In this document: in pieces, positions 1 to 7,998 of the stretch
Position numbering within the stretch: position 1 is the first letter of the stretch
Layout of the letters: each line of letters starts with the position of its first letter
Assembly (NCBI RefSeq): GCF_009498215.1
Contig: NZ_CP043499.1
Span: 620,001-684,000, forward strand
Reading direction: 5' to 3'
DNA: 64,000 nucleotides
Origin: Rhizobium grahamii
Lineage (GTDB): Bacteria; Pseudomonadota; Alphaproteobacteria; Rhizobiales; Rhizobiaceae
Translations under genes and position numbers: made by a program
Notes under the pieces: model-generated
What the model was told of the DNA's origin: nothing
Databases searched by the model: none
The model's input: only the letters and a program-made list of their open reading frames with translations

Positions 1-867
1 GGTTCCCGACGGCCAGCCCTGGATACCGCGACGCCCACTGATCAACAGGAGCGGCGAGACCTCGATCGGATCGGAGGAAACGCCCACCACGATCATCTTG
101 CCGCCGACCGCAAGCCCGCCGAGTGCCGCGTTCATCGCCTGCGAATTCGTGACGGTGGAGAGAATGATGCTTGCTCCACCGATTTTGCTGAGTTCCGCCG
201 CAACGTCCTTCGTTGTGCTGTCGATATAGACGTGAGCGCCGAGTTCACGGGCCAAGGGTTCCTTGTCGGCACCACGCGCGATGGCCACCGTTCGGCATCC
301 CATCTTCGCAGCGAATTGCACGCCGAGGTGACCGAGGCCGCCGATGCCAAGGACCGCGACCGTATCGCCCGGCCGCACGCCGCTGTTGCGCAACGCATTG
401 AAGGTCGTGATACCGGCGCAGAGAAGCGGCGCTGCCTCCGCCGCATCTAGCTCGTCCGGGATAGCAGCCAGCGCTTCAAATGGCGCGATCATGTATTCCG
501 CGTAGCCGCCGTCATAGCTGATCCCTGGAATCTGTGCGTTCTCGCAAGTGACGAAATCGCCGCGGCGGCATGAAGAGCAATGCCCGCAATGGCCACCGTG
601 CCAGCCAACTCCAACCCGTTGACCAGCCTTCCAATTCGGCACGCGCTCGCCGACCTTTTCTATCACGCCGACCACTTCGTGGCCGGGGACGCGGGGGTAG
701 GCGATACCGGGGAACGCCCCCATGACTGTGAAAGCATCGCTATGGCAGACACCGCAGGCCTGGACCTTGATCAAAACCTGGCCGGCTGCAGGAGATGGAA
801 TCTGGCGCTCGACCAGTTGTAACGATCCCTTGGCATTCTTCACCTCGACAGCGCGCATGTTTGGCAT
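1..867 (-). CDS. zinc-dependent alcohol dehydrogenase (3' part beyond window)
   Basis: Medium-chain zinc alcohol dehydrogenase; 289 codons are visible from the ATG at 867 and the frame stays open to the left edge, so the C-terminus is missing. The catalytic zinc segment ACGVCHSD and the structural-zinc cysteine cluster GHCSSCRRGDFVTCEN are present, followed by the Rossmann motif LGIGGLGHLGVQFA. It should oxidise an alcohol or reduce an aldehyde with NAD(P). A GAGAGGAG ribosome site precedes the start. It is the last visible gene of the minus-strand run that begins with diaminopropionate ammonia-lyase; 146 bases separate it from the aldolase gene, so it may have its own promoter. The substrate is not evident. 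Confidence 0.9.
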   Translation of the reverse strand, partial: MPNMRAVEVKNAKGSLQLVERQIPSPAAGQVLIKVQACGVCHSDAFTVMGAFPGIAYPRVPGHEVVGVIEKVGERVPNWKAGQRVGVGWHGGHCGHCSSCRRGDFVTCENAQIPGISYDGGYAEYMIAPFEALAAIPDELDAAEAAPLLCAGITTFNALRNSGVRPGDTVAVLGIGGLGHLGVQFAAKMGCRTVAIARGADKEPLARELGAHVYIDSTTKDVAAELSKIGGASIILSTVTNSQAMNAALGGLAVGGKMIVVGVSSDPIEVSPLLLISGRRGIQGWPSGT

Positions 868-1013
868 GGAGTGCTCCTCTCGTTGCCTCACGCTCAGCCA
901 GAATGGCTTCGCCCACCAGAACAGTCTTCGGTATGCCTGCGGCATCTAGAGCAGCGATGCCGTTGTTCAATCCGACAGCTGGCTGGGTACGCCAAACGAT
1001 GGGTATCAGCCGA

Positions 1014-1808
1014 TCAGCTGCTGTATTCGGGTTGGAGCCGCTCCAGCGTTCTCTTGATCGATTGCAGATGCAGGCGGGCTGATTCCGGGTCGCCTTCCCG
1101 CATCTGGCGGTACGCCGCCTCCGCGATCTCAGGGGCGACGGGAAGGACTTCGCGTCCTGTCGAGAGAGCCAATGTCTGCACTTCGCAGGCTCGCTCCAGA
1201 TAATAGAGATCGTCCCACGCCTCGGCGATATTAGGAGCGCAGACCATGACACCGTGATGCTTCATGAACACGATGTCGGCGTCGCCGATAGCAGCAGCAA
1301 TGCGGTCGCCCTCGCGTTCATCGAGAGCAAGCCCATTGTAGTTCTCGTCGACGGCGGTACGGCCGTAGAACTTCAGCGCGGTCTGGCCGGCGAAGATCAG
1401 GGGTGAACCCTCCGTCATCGAGAGTGCCGTGGCATACGGCATGTGAGTATGGAAGGCGGCCTTTGCGCGCGGAATACGCTTGTGAATGCGGGCGTGAATG
1501 TAAAAGGCCGTTGCCTCAGGCTTGCCTTCCCCGGAGATGACGTTGCCATGGAAATCGCAGACAAGCAGCATCGACGCGGTCAACTCGCTGAAGGCATAGC
1601 CGTAGGGGTTGACGATGAAGAGATCCTCGTAGCCCGGAACGACCGCCGAGAAGTGGTTGCAGATGCCTTCTTCCATTCCGTATCGCGCCGCCATGCGGAA
1701 GCAGGCTGCGAGATCAACCCTTGCCTGCCATGCCTCCTCCGTATCGAGCTTCGGCTGGTTGGGGCCACTCGAACGTGAAATCGAAGGCGTGGTCAGCGAA
1801 TGGGCCAT
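1014..1808 (-). CDS. class II aldolase/adducin family protein
   Basis: A 264-residue class II (zinc) aldolase/adducin-fold protein. The metal-binding segments are visible as HTHMPYATAL and KHHGVMV, with the upstream NHFSAVVPG stretch typical of the family. Members cleave or epimerise sugar phosphates (fuculose- or ribulose-phosphate type), but many rhizobial homologues have unknown substrates. It lies 39 bases downstream of an M20 amidohydrolase in one minus-strand run, so it is probably part of the same catabolic operon. The family is clear; the substrate is not. Confidence 0.87.
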   Translation of the reverse strand: MAHSLTTPSISRSSGPNQPKLDTEEAWQARVDLAACFRMAARYGMEEGICNHFSAVVPGYEDLFIVNPYGYAFSELTASMLLVCDFHGNVISGEGKPEATAFYIHARIHKRIPRAKAAFHTHMPYATALSMTEGSPLIFAGQTALKFYGRTAVDENYNGLALDEREGDRIAAAIGDADIVFMKHHGVMVCAPNIAEAWDDLYYLERACEVQTLALSTGREVLPVAPEIAEAAYRQMREGDPESARLHLQSIKRTLERLQPEYSS

Positions 1809-1847
1809 CTGGTGTTCCTTGTTCTTGGCGTATTGGCTTGGGCAAGT

Positions 1848-3005
1848 TCATGCAACGGGCAGGCGCTTTCGGGCAATTGCTGCATGGAAGTTCGCTCCAT
1901 GCAACAGGCCCTCGTCGTTGAAGTCGTAATTGGGATTGTGAAGGGGCGCGGAATCCTTGCCGTTCCCGAGGAAGACGAAACAACCCGGAGCCTTCGTGAG
2001 GAACTGGGCAAAGTCCTCCGATCCGGTCATCGGTTTCGTCGCGACCTTCACATTTGAAGAGCCGTAAAGGTCGATTGCGACCTCAAATGCCTGATCGGTC
2101 AGAGCGGGGGCGTTGAGAAGCGGAATGAACTCACGTGTATAGTGGACGGATGCTTCGACATTGTAGGCAAGCGCAGTTCCCTCGGTGATGATCCGCATCT
2201 GCTTTTCGATGGTCTCGCTGATCTCGCTGCGGAAGCTGCGCGCGTCTCCAAGGATGCGCGCTGTTCCGGGTAACGCGTTCCTGGTGCCGTCAGTGATCAG
2301 TTCTGTCACCGAGACGACTGCGATGTCGGCGGGCGCGACGCGGCGCGAGACGATTGTCTGGAGGTTGGTGACCAACGCACAGGCGGCAACAAGGACCTCG
2401 TTGCCCCAATGCGGCTGAGCTGCGTGGCCACCGACGCCGCGCAGGACGATCTCAAAATTGTCCTCGGCGGACATGATCGCTTCCGGCCGTGTCTCGAAAT
2501 GTCCGACGGGCATGCCGGGCATGTTGTGGATGCCGTAGATTTCGTCGAACGGATATTTATCGCAGAGGCCATCGGCCATCATCGACAACGCGCCTTTTCC
2601 CCATTCCTCGGCGGGTTGGAAGATGAAGCGGACGGTGCCATCGAAGCCGCCGTCGGCCGCAAGCATTTTCGCGGCCCCGAGCAACATGGCGGTGTGACCA
2701 TCGTGACCGCAGGCGTGCATGACGCCGTCGTTCCGGGATTTGTAATCCTTCTCGCCTTGTTCGCTGATACGAAGCGCGTCCATGTCTGCGCGCAAGGCAA
2801 TCGCGCGGTTTCCGTTGCCACGCCGAAGCGTGCCGACAACGCCGGTCCCGCCGATCCCTTCAGCGATATCGTCGAGGCCGAACTCCCTGAGTTTGGCTGC
2901 GACGAATGCAGACGTCGCCTTCTCTTCGAAGCCGAACTCCGGGTTGGCGTGCAGATGTCGCCGCCATTCGGCCATCTCGACCTGCAGCTTTTCAAGGTCG
3001 GTCAT
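1848..3005 (-). CDS. M20 family amidohydrolase (hippurate hydrolase-like)
   Basis: A 385-residue M20D metallo-amidohydrolase. The zinc-site motif HACGHDGHTAMLLGAAKML, the segment FQPAEEWGKGA and the late TGSEDFAQFL are all present, as in hippurate, IAA-amino acid and N-acyl amino acid hydrolases. It would remove an acyl group from an N-acylated amino acid in the cytoplasm. Its start overlaps the stop of the upstream M20 gene by four bases (ATGA), so the two are translationally coupled. Together with diaminopropionate ammonia-lyase it suggests breakdown of an N-acylated diamino acid; that is inference. Confidence 0.9.
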   Translation of the reverse strand: MTDLEKLQVEMAEWRRHLHANPEFGFEEKATSAFVAAKLREFGLDDIAEGIGGTGVVGTLRRGNGNRAIALRADMDALRISEQGEKDYKSRNDGVMHACGHDGHTAMLLGAAKMLAADGGFDGTVRFIFQPAEEWGKGALSMMADGLCDKYPFDEIYGIHNMPGMPVGHFETRPEAIMSAEDNFEIVLRGVGGHAAQPHWGNEVLVAACALVTNLQTIVSRRVAPADIAVVSVTELITDGTRNALPGTARILGDARSFRSEISETIEKQMRIITEGTALAYNVEASVHYTREFIPLLNAPALTDQAFEVAIDLYGSSNVKVATKPMTGSEDFAQFLTKAPGCFVFLGNGKDSAPLHNPNYDFNDEGLLHGANFHAAIARKRLPVA

Positions 3006-4255
3006 TGGGCGCCCTCCGAGGCGAGTTTTCGCACGACGTCGAGCAGGACATTCGCCCCGGAGACAAGGTCGGCGTCGGGCGTGACCTCCCGGGGATTATG
3101 GCTGATGCCGGCAATGCTCGGAACGAAAATCATCGCCGAAGGGGCGATCCTTGCGATCATCTGCGCGTCGTGGCCGGCGCCCGATGTGATGCGGCGCGAG
3201 CGGAGGTCGCGAGCCGCCGCGGCTTGCTCGACAAGGGTTACGATGCCCTTGTCGAATGTCACCGGCTGAAAGCGGGCGAGCCGTTCGGTGGTGACTGATA
3301 CCTGTTCGTCAGAAGCGATCTCGACAAGGAAGGCCGCAAGGGCTGCCTCTTCGGTTTGAAGACGATTCTCATCGGGATCACGCAAATCCACCGTGAACGT
3401 TGCCTTCGACGGAATGACGTTGATGGCATTCGGTTCGAACGCGATGCATCCAACCGTCGCAACCATCGGACTGTTGGAGTTCCTGGCTTGGTCGCGGAGG
3501 AAGGTGATGACCCGCGCCGCAGCCAATCCGGCATCGCGCCGCATCGAGATCGGCGTCGTTCCGGCATGGTTCGCGTCGCCTTCGATCGTGATCCGCTGCC
3601 ACGAGATCCCTTGCAGGTTCTCGACGGCGCCGATCGGAATTCCTTCGCGCTCGAGAACCGGTCCTTGCTCGATATGGAGCTCGACGTAGGCGCGTGGACG
3701 CAGGAAGCCAGGCTCCTGCGGACCAGCGTAGCCTATTCTTGAGAGCTCATCACCGAGAACCGTCCCGTCGTTGCCAACAGTTGCCAGGGCCGCGTCAACG
3801 TCGAGGCCGCCCGCGTAGACGAGGGACCCCATCATATCGGGTGCGTAGCGCACGCCTTCCTCGTTGGTGAAGGCGGCAACGACGATCGGGCGGGCTGGCA
3901 TGAACCCTTCCTCCTTCAGCGTCTCGATAACCTCCAGGCCGCCGAGAACGCCATAGCAACCGTCGTAAATCCCGGCGTTGATGACCGTATCGATATGGGA
4001 GCCAATCATGATGGGCGCATCGTCCACCAGCTCATAGCCGACGGGCCGCCAGATGCCGAACATGTTTCCGATGCGGTCCACCGCAACCTCGAGACCGGCA
4101 TCCCGTATCCAGGACGCTACGCGATCCCGCCCAAGCTTCTCGGTGTCGGAAGCGGCGAGCCTGACAAGGCGACCGTCCGCCTCGCGACCGATATCGCCGA
4201 GTTCACGCAGGCGCCGAAGCAAGCGTTCGGAACGAATAGAGTTGTCACTGCTCAC
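3002..4255 (-). CDS. Zn-dependent hydrolase, allantoate amidohydrolase / N-carbamoylase family
   Basis: A 417-residue M20C-type amidohydrolase resembling allantoate amidohydrolase and N-carbamoyl-L-amino acid hydrolase. Visible motifs are GSHIDTVINAGIYDGCYGVLGG (metal ligands), FTNEEGVRYAPDMMGS, ELHIEQGPVLE and SGAGHDAQMIA near the C-terminus. It should hydrolyse a carbamoyl- or ureido-type amide of an amino acid. It overlaps the diaminopropionate lyase stop and the next M20 start by four bases on each side, so three enzymes are made from one coupled message. In E. coli ygeX (lyase) and ygeY (M20) are also adjacent, which supports a linked pathway. Confidence 0.9.
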   Translation of the reverse strand: MSSDNSIRSERLLRRLRELGDIGREADGRLVRLAASDTEKLGRDRVASWIRDAGLEVAVDRIGNMFGIWRPVGYELVDDAPIMIGSHIDTVINAGIYDGCYGVLGGLEVIETLKEEGFMPARPIVVAAFTNEEGVRYAPDMMGSLVYAGGLDVDAALATVGNDGTVLGDELSRIGYAGPQEPGFLRPRAYVELHIEQGPVLEREGIPIGAVENLQGISWQRITIEGDANHAGTTPISMRRDAGLAAARVITFLRDQARNSNSPMVATVGCIAFEPNAINVIPSKATFTVDLRDPDENRLQTEEAALAAFLVEIASDEQVSVTTERLARFQPVTFDKGIVTLVEQAAAARDLRSRRITSGAGHDAQMIARIAPSAMIFVPSIAGISHNPREVTPDADLVSGANVLLDVVRKLASEGAQ

Positions 4256-5460
4256 CCTGCATTCTCCAGATTGCCGCCGATGACCTCAGCGGCAGCGATT
4301 CCGACGATCTCAGCGTATTTCTCCGGATCTGTCGCGCCCTCCGTGTTTATCGTCAAGACGCGCGACTGCGGTCCGAGGCCGAGCGCAGTCCGGATATCCG
4401 GATCGGATGCGGCTTTCATCAATCCGGCGAGGCCTACACCACCGCTTTCGCCCGCCACGATTGCAGGGTCGCCGGAAAGTGGTCGAGCCAGACGCCTCAT
4501 GACGGCGATTGCGTCCTCCTCATCGAGCGTCATGAACGCGTCGGCCACACGGGAAAGGATGCGCCAGGCAACGAGCGACGGCTCGTAGCATTCGAGCATG
4601 GCCATGACTGTCGGTTCACCGTGCGGCACCGAAACCGGGTGCCCCGCCTTGGCGGATTCGAAAATGCAGGCCGCGCGCGCCGGATCAACCACGGTAAAAA
4701 TAGGACGTTCATCGCCCAAAGCCACGGAAAGATGGCCGGCGACCGCAGCCGCGATACCGCCGACACCTGCCTGAACGAAAACATGGGTTGGTGGTTCGGG
4801 CAAGGCGCGAAGTGCCTCACGCACGATCGCGGTATAACCCTGCATCACCAGCCCCGGAATGCGCTCATATCCGGGCCAGGACGTGTCGGAAACGATCGTC
4901 CAGCCATGCTTTTCGGCCACCCTGGCTGCCTCTTTGACCGACTCGTCATACGTGCCGTCGACGCGGACCATCTCTGCACCGAACCGCGCGATCGCAGCCA
5001 CACGCTCGTCGCTCACGCCCGCATGGACGAAGACCACGGCCCGGGCGCCGACCAGTTGTGCGCCCTGGGCGACGGATCGCCCGTGGTTGCCATCCGTTGC
5101 GCAGGCGAATGTCATCGTCGCCGCAACGCTCGCGACTTCGGGCGTTGCAAGTTCGGCAACGTCGACCTGTCGGCGGAGTTTCTCCGTTGCCTTATCGAGA
5201 ACGAGCCGGATGACTGCGTAGGAGCCGCCAAGTGCCTTGAAGCTGCCGAGCCCGAGCCTATGGCTTTCGTCTTTCACGTGGATGCTCGCCACCCCGATCT
5301 TGTCAGCAAGGTTCGGCAACGCGACCAGCGGGGTGGTGGCATTGTCGTCCCTGAACGTGAGGAAACGCTCGACCTCAGTTGCGGCCGGTAGACCCAGGGT
5401 TTCTGCATCACGCGGATCGAGGGGGGATCGATAGAGAGAATTTGCATTGGTCAGGAACAT
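4252..5460 (-). CDS. dpaL: diaminopropionate ammonia-lyase
   Basis: A fold-type II PLP enzyme of 402 residues that converts 2,3-diaminopropionate to pyruvate and two ammonia. The PLP lysine lies in GSFKALGGSYAV (Lys about 75, close to the E. coli enzyme), with the family stretches TDGNHGRSVA and QAGVGGIAAAVAG. I take the ATG at 5460 because AGCGAGG sits five bases before it; a GTG at 5466 in the same frame is the alternative and would overlap that site. It is the first gene of the minus-strand operon and is divergent from an Lrp-type regulator, the usual arrangement for amino-acid catabolic genes. Confidence 0.92.
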   Translation of the reverse strand: MFLTNANSLYRSPLDPRDAETLGLPAATEVERFLTFRDDNATTPLVALPNLADKIGVASIHVKDESHRLGLGSFKALGGSYAVIRLVLDKATEKLRRQVDVAELATPEVASVAATMTFACATDGNHGRSVAQGAQLVGARAVVFVHAGVSDERVAAIARFGAEMVRVDGTYDESVKEAARVAEKHGWTIVSDTSWPGYERIPGLVMQGYTAIVREALRALPEPPTHVFVQAGVGGIAAAVAGHLSVALGDERPIFTVVDPARAACIFESAKAGHPVSVPHGEPTVMAMLECYEPSLVAWRILSRVADAFMTLDEEDAIAVMRRLARPLSGDPAIVAGESGGVGLAGLMKAASDPDIRTALGLGPQSRVLTINTEGATDPEKYAEIVGIAAAEVIGGNLENAG

Positions 5461-5562
5461 TGGCACCTCGCTGAGTTGCTGAAAACTTATTGCAATCGAG
5501 GCGAAATTTGCGCTGATTATCGGTGACTGATTTGCAAGTTTGTTTCGTTACGGGAGTGTGAG

Positions 5563-6045
5563 ATGGACAGAAGCCCGGCCCGGATCGCGCTTGACGATTT
5601 CGACCGAAAAATTCTGGCGATCCTCCAGAAGGACAATCTGACGCCGCAGCGAACGATTGGCGATGCAGTCAACCTGTCAGCACCAGCCGTCCAGCGGCGG
5701 ATCAAGAAGATGACCGAGGCCGGCGTGATCCAGGCCAACGTCGCAGTCGTCGATCCCGCCGCTTTGGGTCATCCCATCACCATTTTCGTGGAAGTCGAGA
5801 TCATCAGCGAGACCGCGGACCAGATCGAGGATGCCAAGCGCGAATTTGCCGCCACGCCCGAGATCCAGCAGTGCTATTATGTGACGGGCGAGGTCGACTT
5901 CCTGCTTGTGATCGTCGTGGCGAACATGGCCGCCTACGAGGCGCTGACGAAACGGCTGTTCTTCGGCAACAACAACGTAAAGCGCTTCCGGACATTTGTT
6001 GCCATGGAACGCATCAAGGCAGGTTTGGAAGTCCCGGTCCGCTAA
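5563..6045 (+). CDS. Lrp/AsnC family transcriptional regulator
   Basis: A 160-residue Lrp/AsnC regulator with an N-terminal winged helix-turn-helix (LDDFDRKILAILQKD through SAPAVQRRIKKMTEAGVI) and a C-terminal RAM/AsnC ligand domain ending in the VTGEVDFLLVIVV strand region. Such proteins sense an amino acid and control a neighbouring catabolic or export operon. It starts about 100 bases from dpaL on the opposite strand, so it most likely regulates the diaminopropionate operon and itself from the shared intergenic region, which contains the palindrome ATTGCAAT at 5489-5496. Confidence 0.93.
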   Translation: MDRSPARIALDDFDRKILAILQKDNLTPQRTIGDAVNLSAPAVQRRIKKMTEAGVIQANVAVVDPAALGHPITIFVEVEIISETADQIEDAKREFAATPEIQQCYYVTGEVDFLLVIVVANMAAYEALTKRLFFGNNNVKRFRTFVAMERIKAGLEVPVR

Positions 6046-6130
6046 CTGGGGGTGCGGTTTGGTGGCGTTCATAGGATGCGGGTTACGGGCAATGCCGAGG
6101 CGCTGTTGCCCAGTTCATGATAATTTTTAT

Positions 6131-6172
6131 CCGAACGTTCGTTTTTTGTTGCATTTATATACGAACGTTCGG
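6131..6172. promoter_or_regulatory. twin palindromic operators for the TetR regulator
   Basis: Two copies of the perfect 10-bp palindrome CGAACGTTCG lie at 6132-6141 and 6162-6171, with mirrored outer bases (CCG at the left end of the first, CGG at the right end of the second) and 30 bp between centres, about three helical turns. They sit 30 bp before the TetR start in an AT-rich promoter region. This is the expected layout for autorepression by the adjacent TetR protein, which would also control the pump genes read through from the same promoter. Confidence 0.75.
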
Positions 6173-6201
6173 TAATAAGCGCCACATATCTGGAGACTGC
6201 C

Positions 6202-6759
6202 ATGGGTCGAACGAGAAAGATAAGTGACGACGACATTCTCGACGCGGCCGAGCGCGTCGTCGTTCGCCTGGGCGCCGTCGGGCTTTCGATCGATGCCGTG
6301 GCTCAGGAAGCGGGGGTCAGCAAGGCGCGGGTCGTCTATGATCACAAATCGAAGAGTGCGCTTCTTGAGGCTCTGGTCGATCGCAAGGTCAAGGCGGACC
6401 TTACTCACATAGAAGCGTGCGTCGAGGCAGCGGTCGACACGCCGCATCCGGAGCTCTTCGGGCGCATTGCGTCTGCCGAAAAAATCCTCGACGAAACCGA
6501 TCGGGCCGTCGCGATGGCGGTCAGCGCCTCGATGTCCAACGACGAGAAGCTTCAAAGGATGATGCGTGAGTGGACCGATCTCGACCTGAAGATGATGGCA
6601 AGCGGCAAGCGGCCAAAGGCCGCGCTGATGGCCTACCTCGCCCTTTCCGGCTTTTTCTGTACCGAGCTTTTCGCCTTCCATACCTGGCCGGAGACAGAGC
6701 GCGCGAGCATCCTCGACGGTATCCGATCAATCTACCTTTCCTATTCGGACAAGACCTGA
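6202..6759 (+). CDS. TetR family transcriptional regulator of the RND pump
   Basis: A 185-residue TetR-type repressor. The N-terminal helix-turn-helix is visible (DDDILDAAERVVVRLG, SIDAVAQEAGVSKARVVYDHKSKSALLEALVD), followed by a helical ligand domain. The start is supported by TGGAG six bases upstream. It is followed after 42 bases by the RND adaptor gene on the same strand, so regulator and pump probably form one operon under the twin CGAACGTTCG operators. The inducer is unknown; homologous pumps are commonly induced by plant phenolics or flavonoids. Confidence 0.92.
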   Translation: MGRTRKISDDDILDAAERVVVRLGAVGLSIDAVAQEAGVSKARVVYDHKSKSALLEALVDRKVKADLTHIEACVEAAVDTPHPELFGRIASAEKILDETDRAVAMAVSASMSNDEKLQRMMREWTDLDLKMMASGKRPKAALMAYLALSGFFCTELFAFHTWPETERASILDGIRSIYLSYSDKT

Positions 6760-6801
6760 CGCCACGCTGAGGCGCAACATACAGCAAAGGAAACCAACAA
6801 A

Positions 6802-7992
6802 ATGCAACGCAGCAGCCAACTGCCGCGCCTGAAGGCGTGCCTTTTCGCCACTACATTCACTGTGCTCGCCACAGGTTCCTCTCTGGCACAGCAGGGGGGC
6901 GAGATGCCGCCGCCCGTGGTGGCCGTGGTCGAACTGAAGGGCAAGGACGTTCCTGTTGTCAACGAACTGCCGGGCCGCATTGCAGCGACCCGCACATCCG
7001 AGGTGCGTGCCCGCGTCTCCGGCATTCTGCAGGAACGGGTCTTCGAACAGGGTGCGACCGTGTCCAAGGACGATGTTCTTTATCGTATCGATCCGCGCAT
7101 CTTCCGCGTGCGTGTGGCGAGCGCGGAAGCGACGCTACAGCGCGCAAAGTCGACGCAGGAGAATGCTAGGCTTCAGCTTGAGCGTCAAAAGAACCTTCGC
7201 GAGCGTAACGTTGCATCCGGCATCGAATACGACACGGCGGCGGTCAATCTTGCCCAGGCGAACGCCGATGTCGCTGCTGCCGAAGCAGGCCTCGACGAGG
7301 CAAAGATCAATCTCGAATATACCGAAGTACGCGCGCCGATTTCCGGCGTCATCGGCGGCGCTCTTGTCACCGAGGGTGCGCTCGTGACTGCTGATGGCAC
7401 GTCGAATCTTGCGCTGATCCAGCAGGTCGATCCTGTCTATGCCGACTTCACCCAGTCTGCCCAGGAACTGCTTAACCTCAAGCGCGCAGTCGCCGCCGGC
7501 AAGCTTGCGAGCGCGGCTCCGGGAGAGGCGCGTGTTCAACTGGTGTTCGACGATGGCTCCTTGTACGGCGAGCCCGGCAAGCTGCTGTTTGCAAACGCAA
7601 GCGTCGATTCCAACACCGGACAGGTTACCCTCCGGGCTGAGTTTCCGAACAAGGCAGGTGATCTGCTGCCTGGGATGTATGTTCGTGTGCGCATCGAGCA
7701 GGCGGTCCGCCAAAATGCTTTCACTGTCCCGCAGCGGGCCGTGATCCGTGACGACAGCGGGCAGGCGCAGGTCTACGTACTCGGAAACGACAATGTTGCC
7801 GAACTGCACAAGGTCACGCTCGGCCAGGCTCTGGATGCCGAGTGGGTCGTGGAAGATGGCCTGAAGGCCGGCGAGACCATCATCGTCGATGGCGTCCAGA
7901 AGGTTCAGCCGGGCGCCAAGGTGGCACCCGAGCCTTGGAAGCCCGCCGAGAAAGAGAAGAGCTCGTCGCAACCGACGCAGGCCTCGGAGTAA
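6802..7992 (+). CDS. RND efflux periplasmic adaptor subunit (AcrA/MexA-like)
   Basis: A 396-residue membrane-fusion protein. A signal peptide ends near LATGSSLAQ; then come a barrel-sandwich half (RVSGILQERVFEQGATVSKDDVLYRID), an alpha-hairpin rich in Ala, Gln and Glu (residues about 105-160), the second lipoyl half (YTEVRAPISGVIGG) and the beta-barrel and membrane-proximal domains (LLPGMYVRVRIE, VPQRAVIRDDSG). No lipobox cysteine is seen, so periplasmic anchoring by lipid is unlikely. It links the inner-membrane pump to an outer-membrane channel; no outer-membrane factor gene lies next to it, so a TolC-type protein elsewhere is probably used. Confidence 0.94.
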   Translation: MQRSSQLPRLKACLFATTFTVLATGSSLAQQGGEMPPPVVAVVELKGKDVPVVNELPGRIAATRTSEVRARVSGILQERVFEQGATVSKDDVLYRIDPRIFRVRVASAEATLQRAKSTQENARLQLERQKNLRERNVASGIEYDTAAVNLAQANADVAAAEAGLDEAKINLEYTEVRAPISGVIGGALVTEGALVTADGTSNLALIQQVDPVYADFTQSAQELLNLKRAVAAGKLASAAPGEARVQLVFDDGSLYGEPGKLLFANASVDSNTGQVTLRAEFPNKAGDLLPGMYVRVRIEQAVRQNAFTVPQRAVIRDDSGQAQVYVLGNDNVAELHKVTLGQALDAEWVVEDGLKAGETIIVDGVQKVQPGAKVAPEPWKPAEKEKSSSQPTQASE

Positions 7993-7998
7993 TCAAGC

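Noticed and set aside
868..1013. Protein-like reading (about 48 codons, minus strand) between the aldolase and alcohol dehydrogenase genes
   Set aside because: It has no start of its own with a ribosome site and matches no family I know; treated as intergenic.
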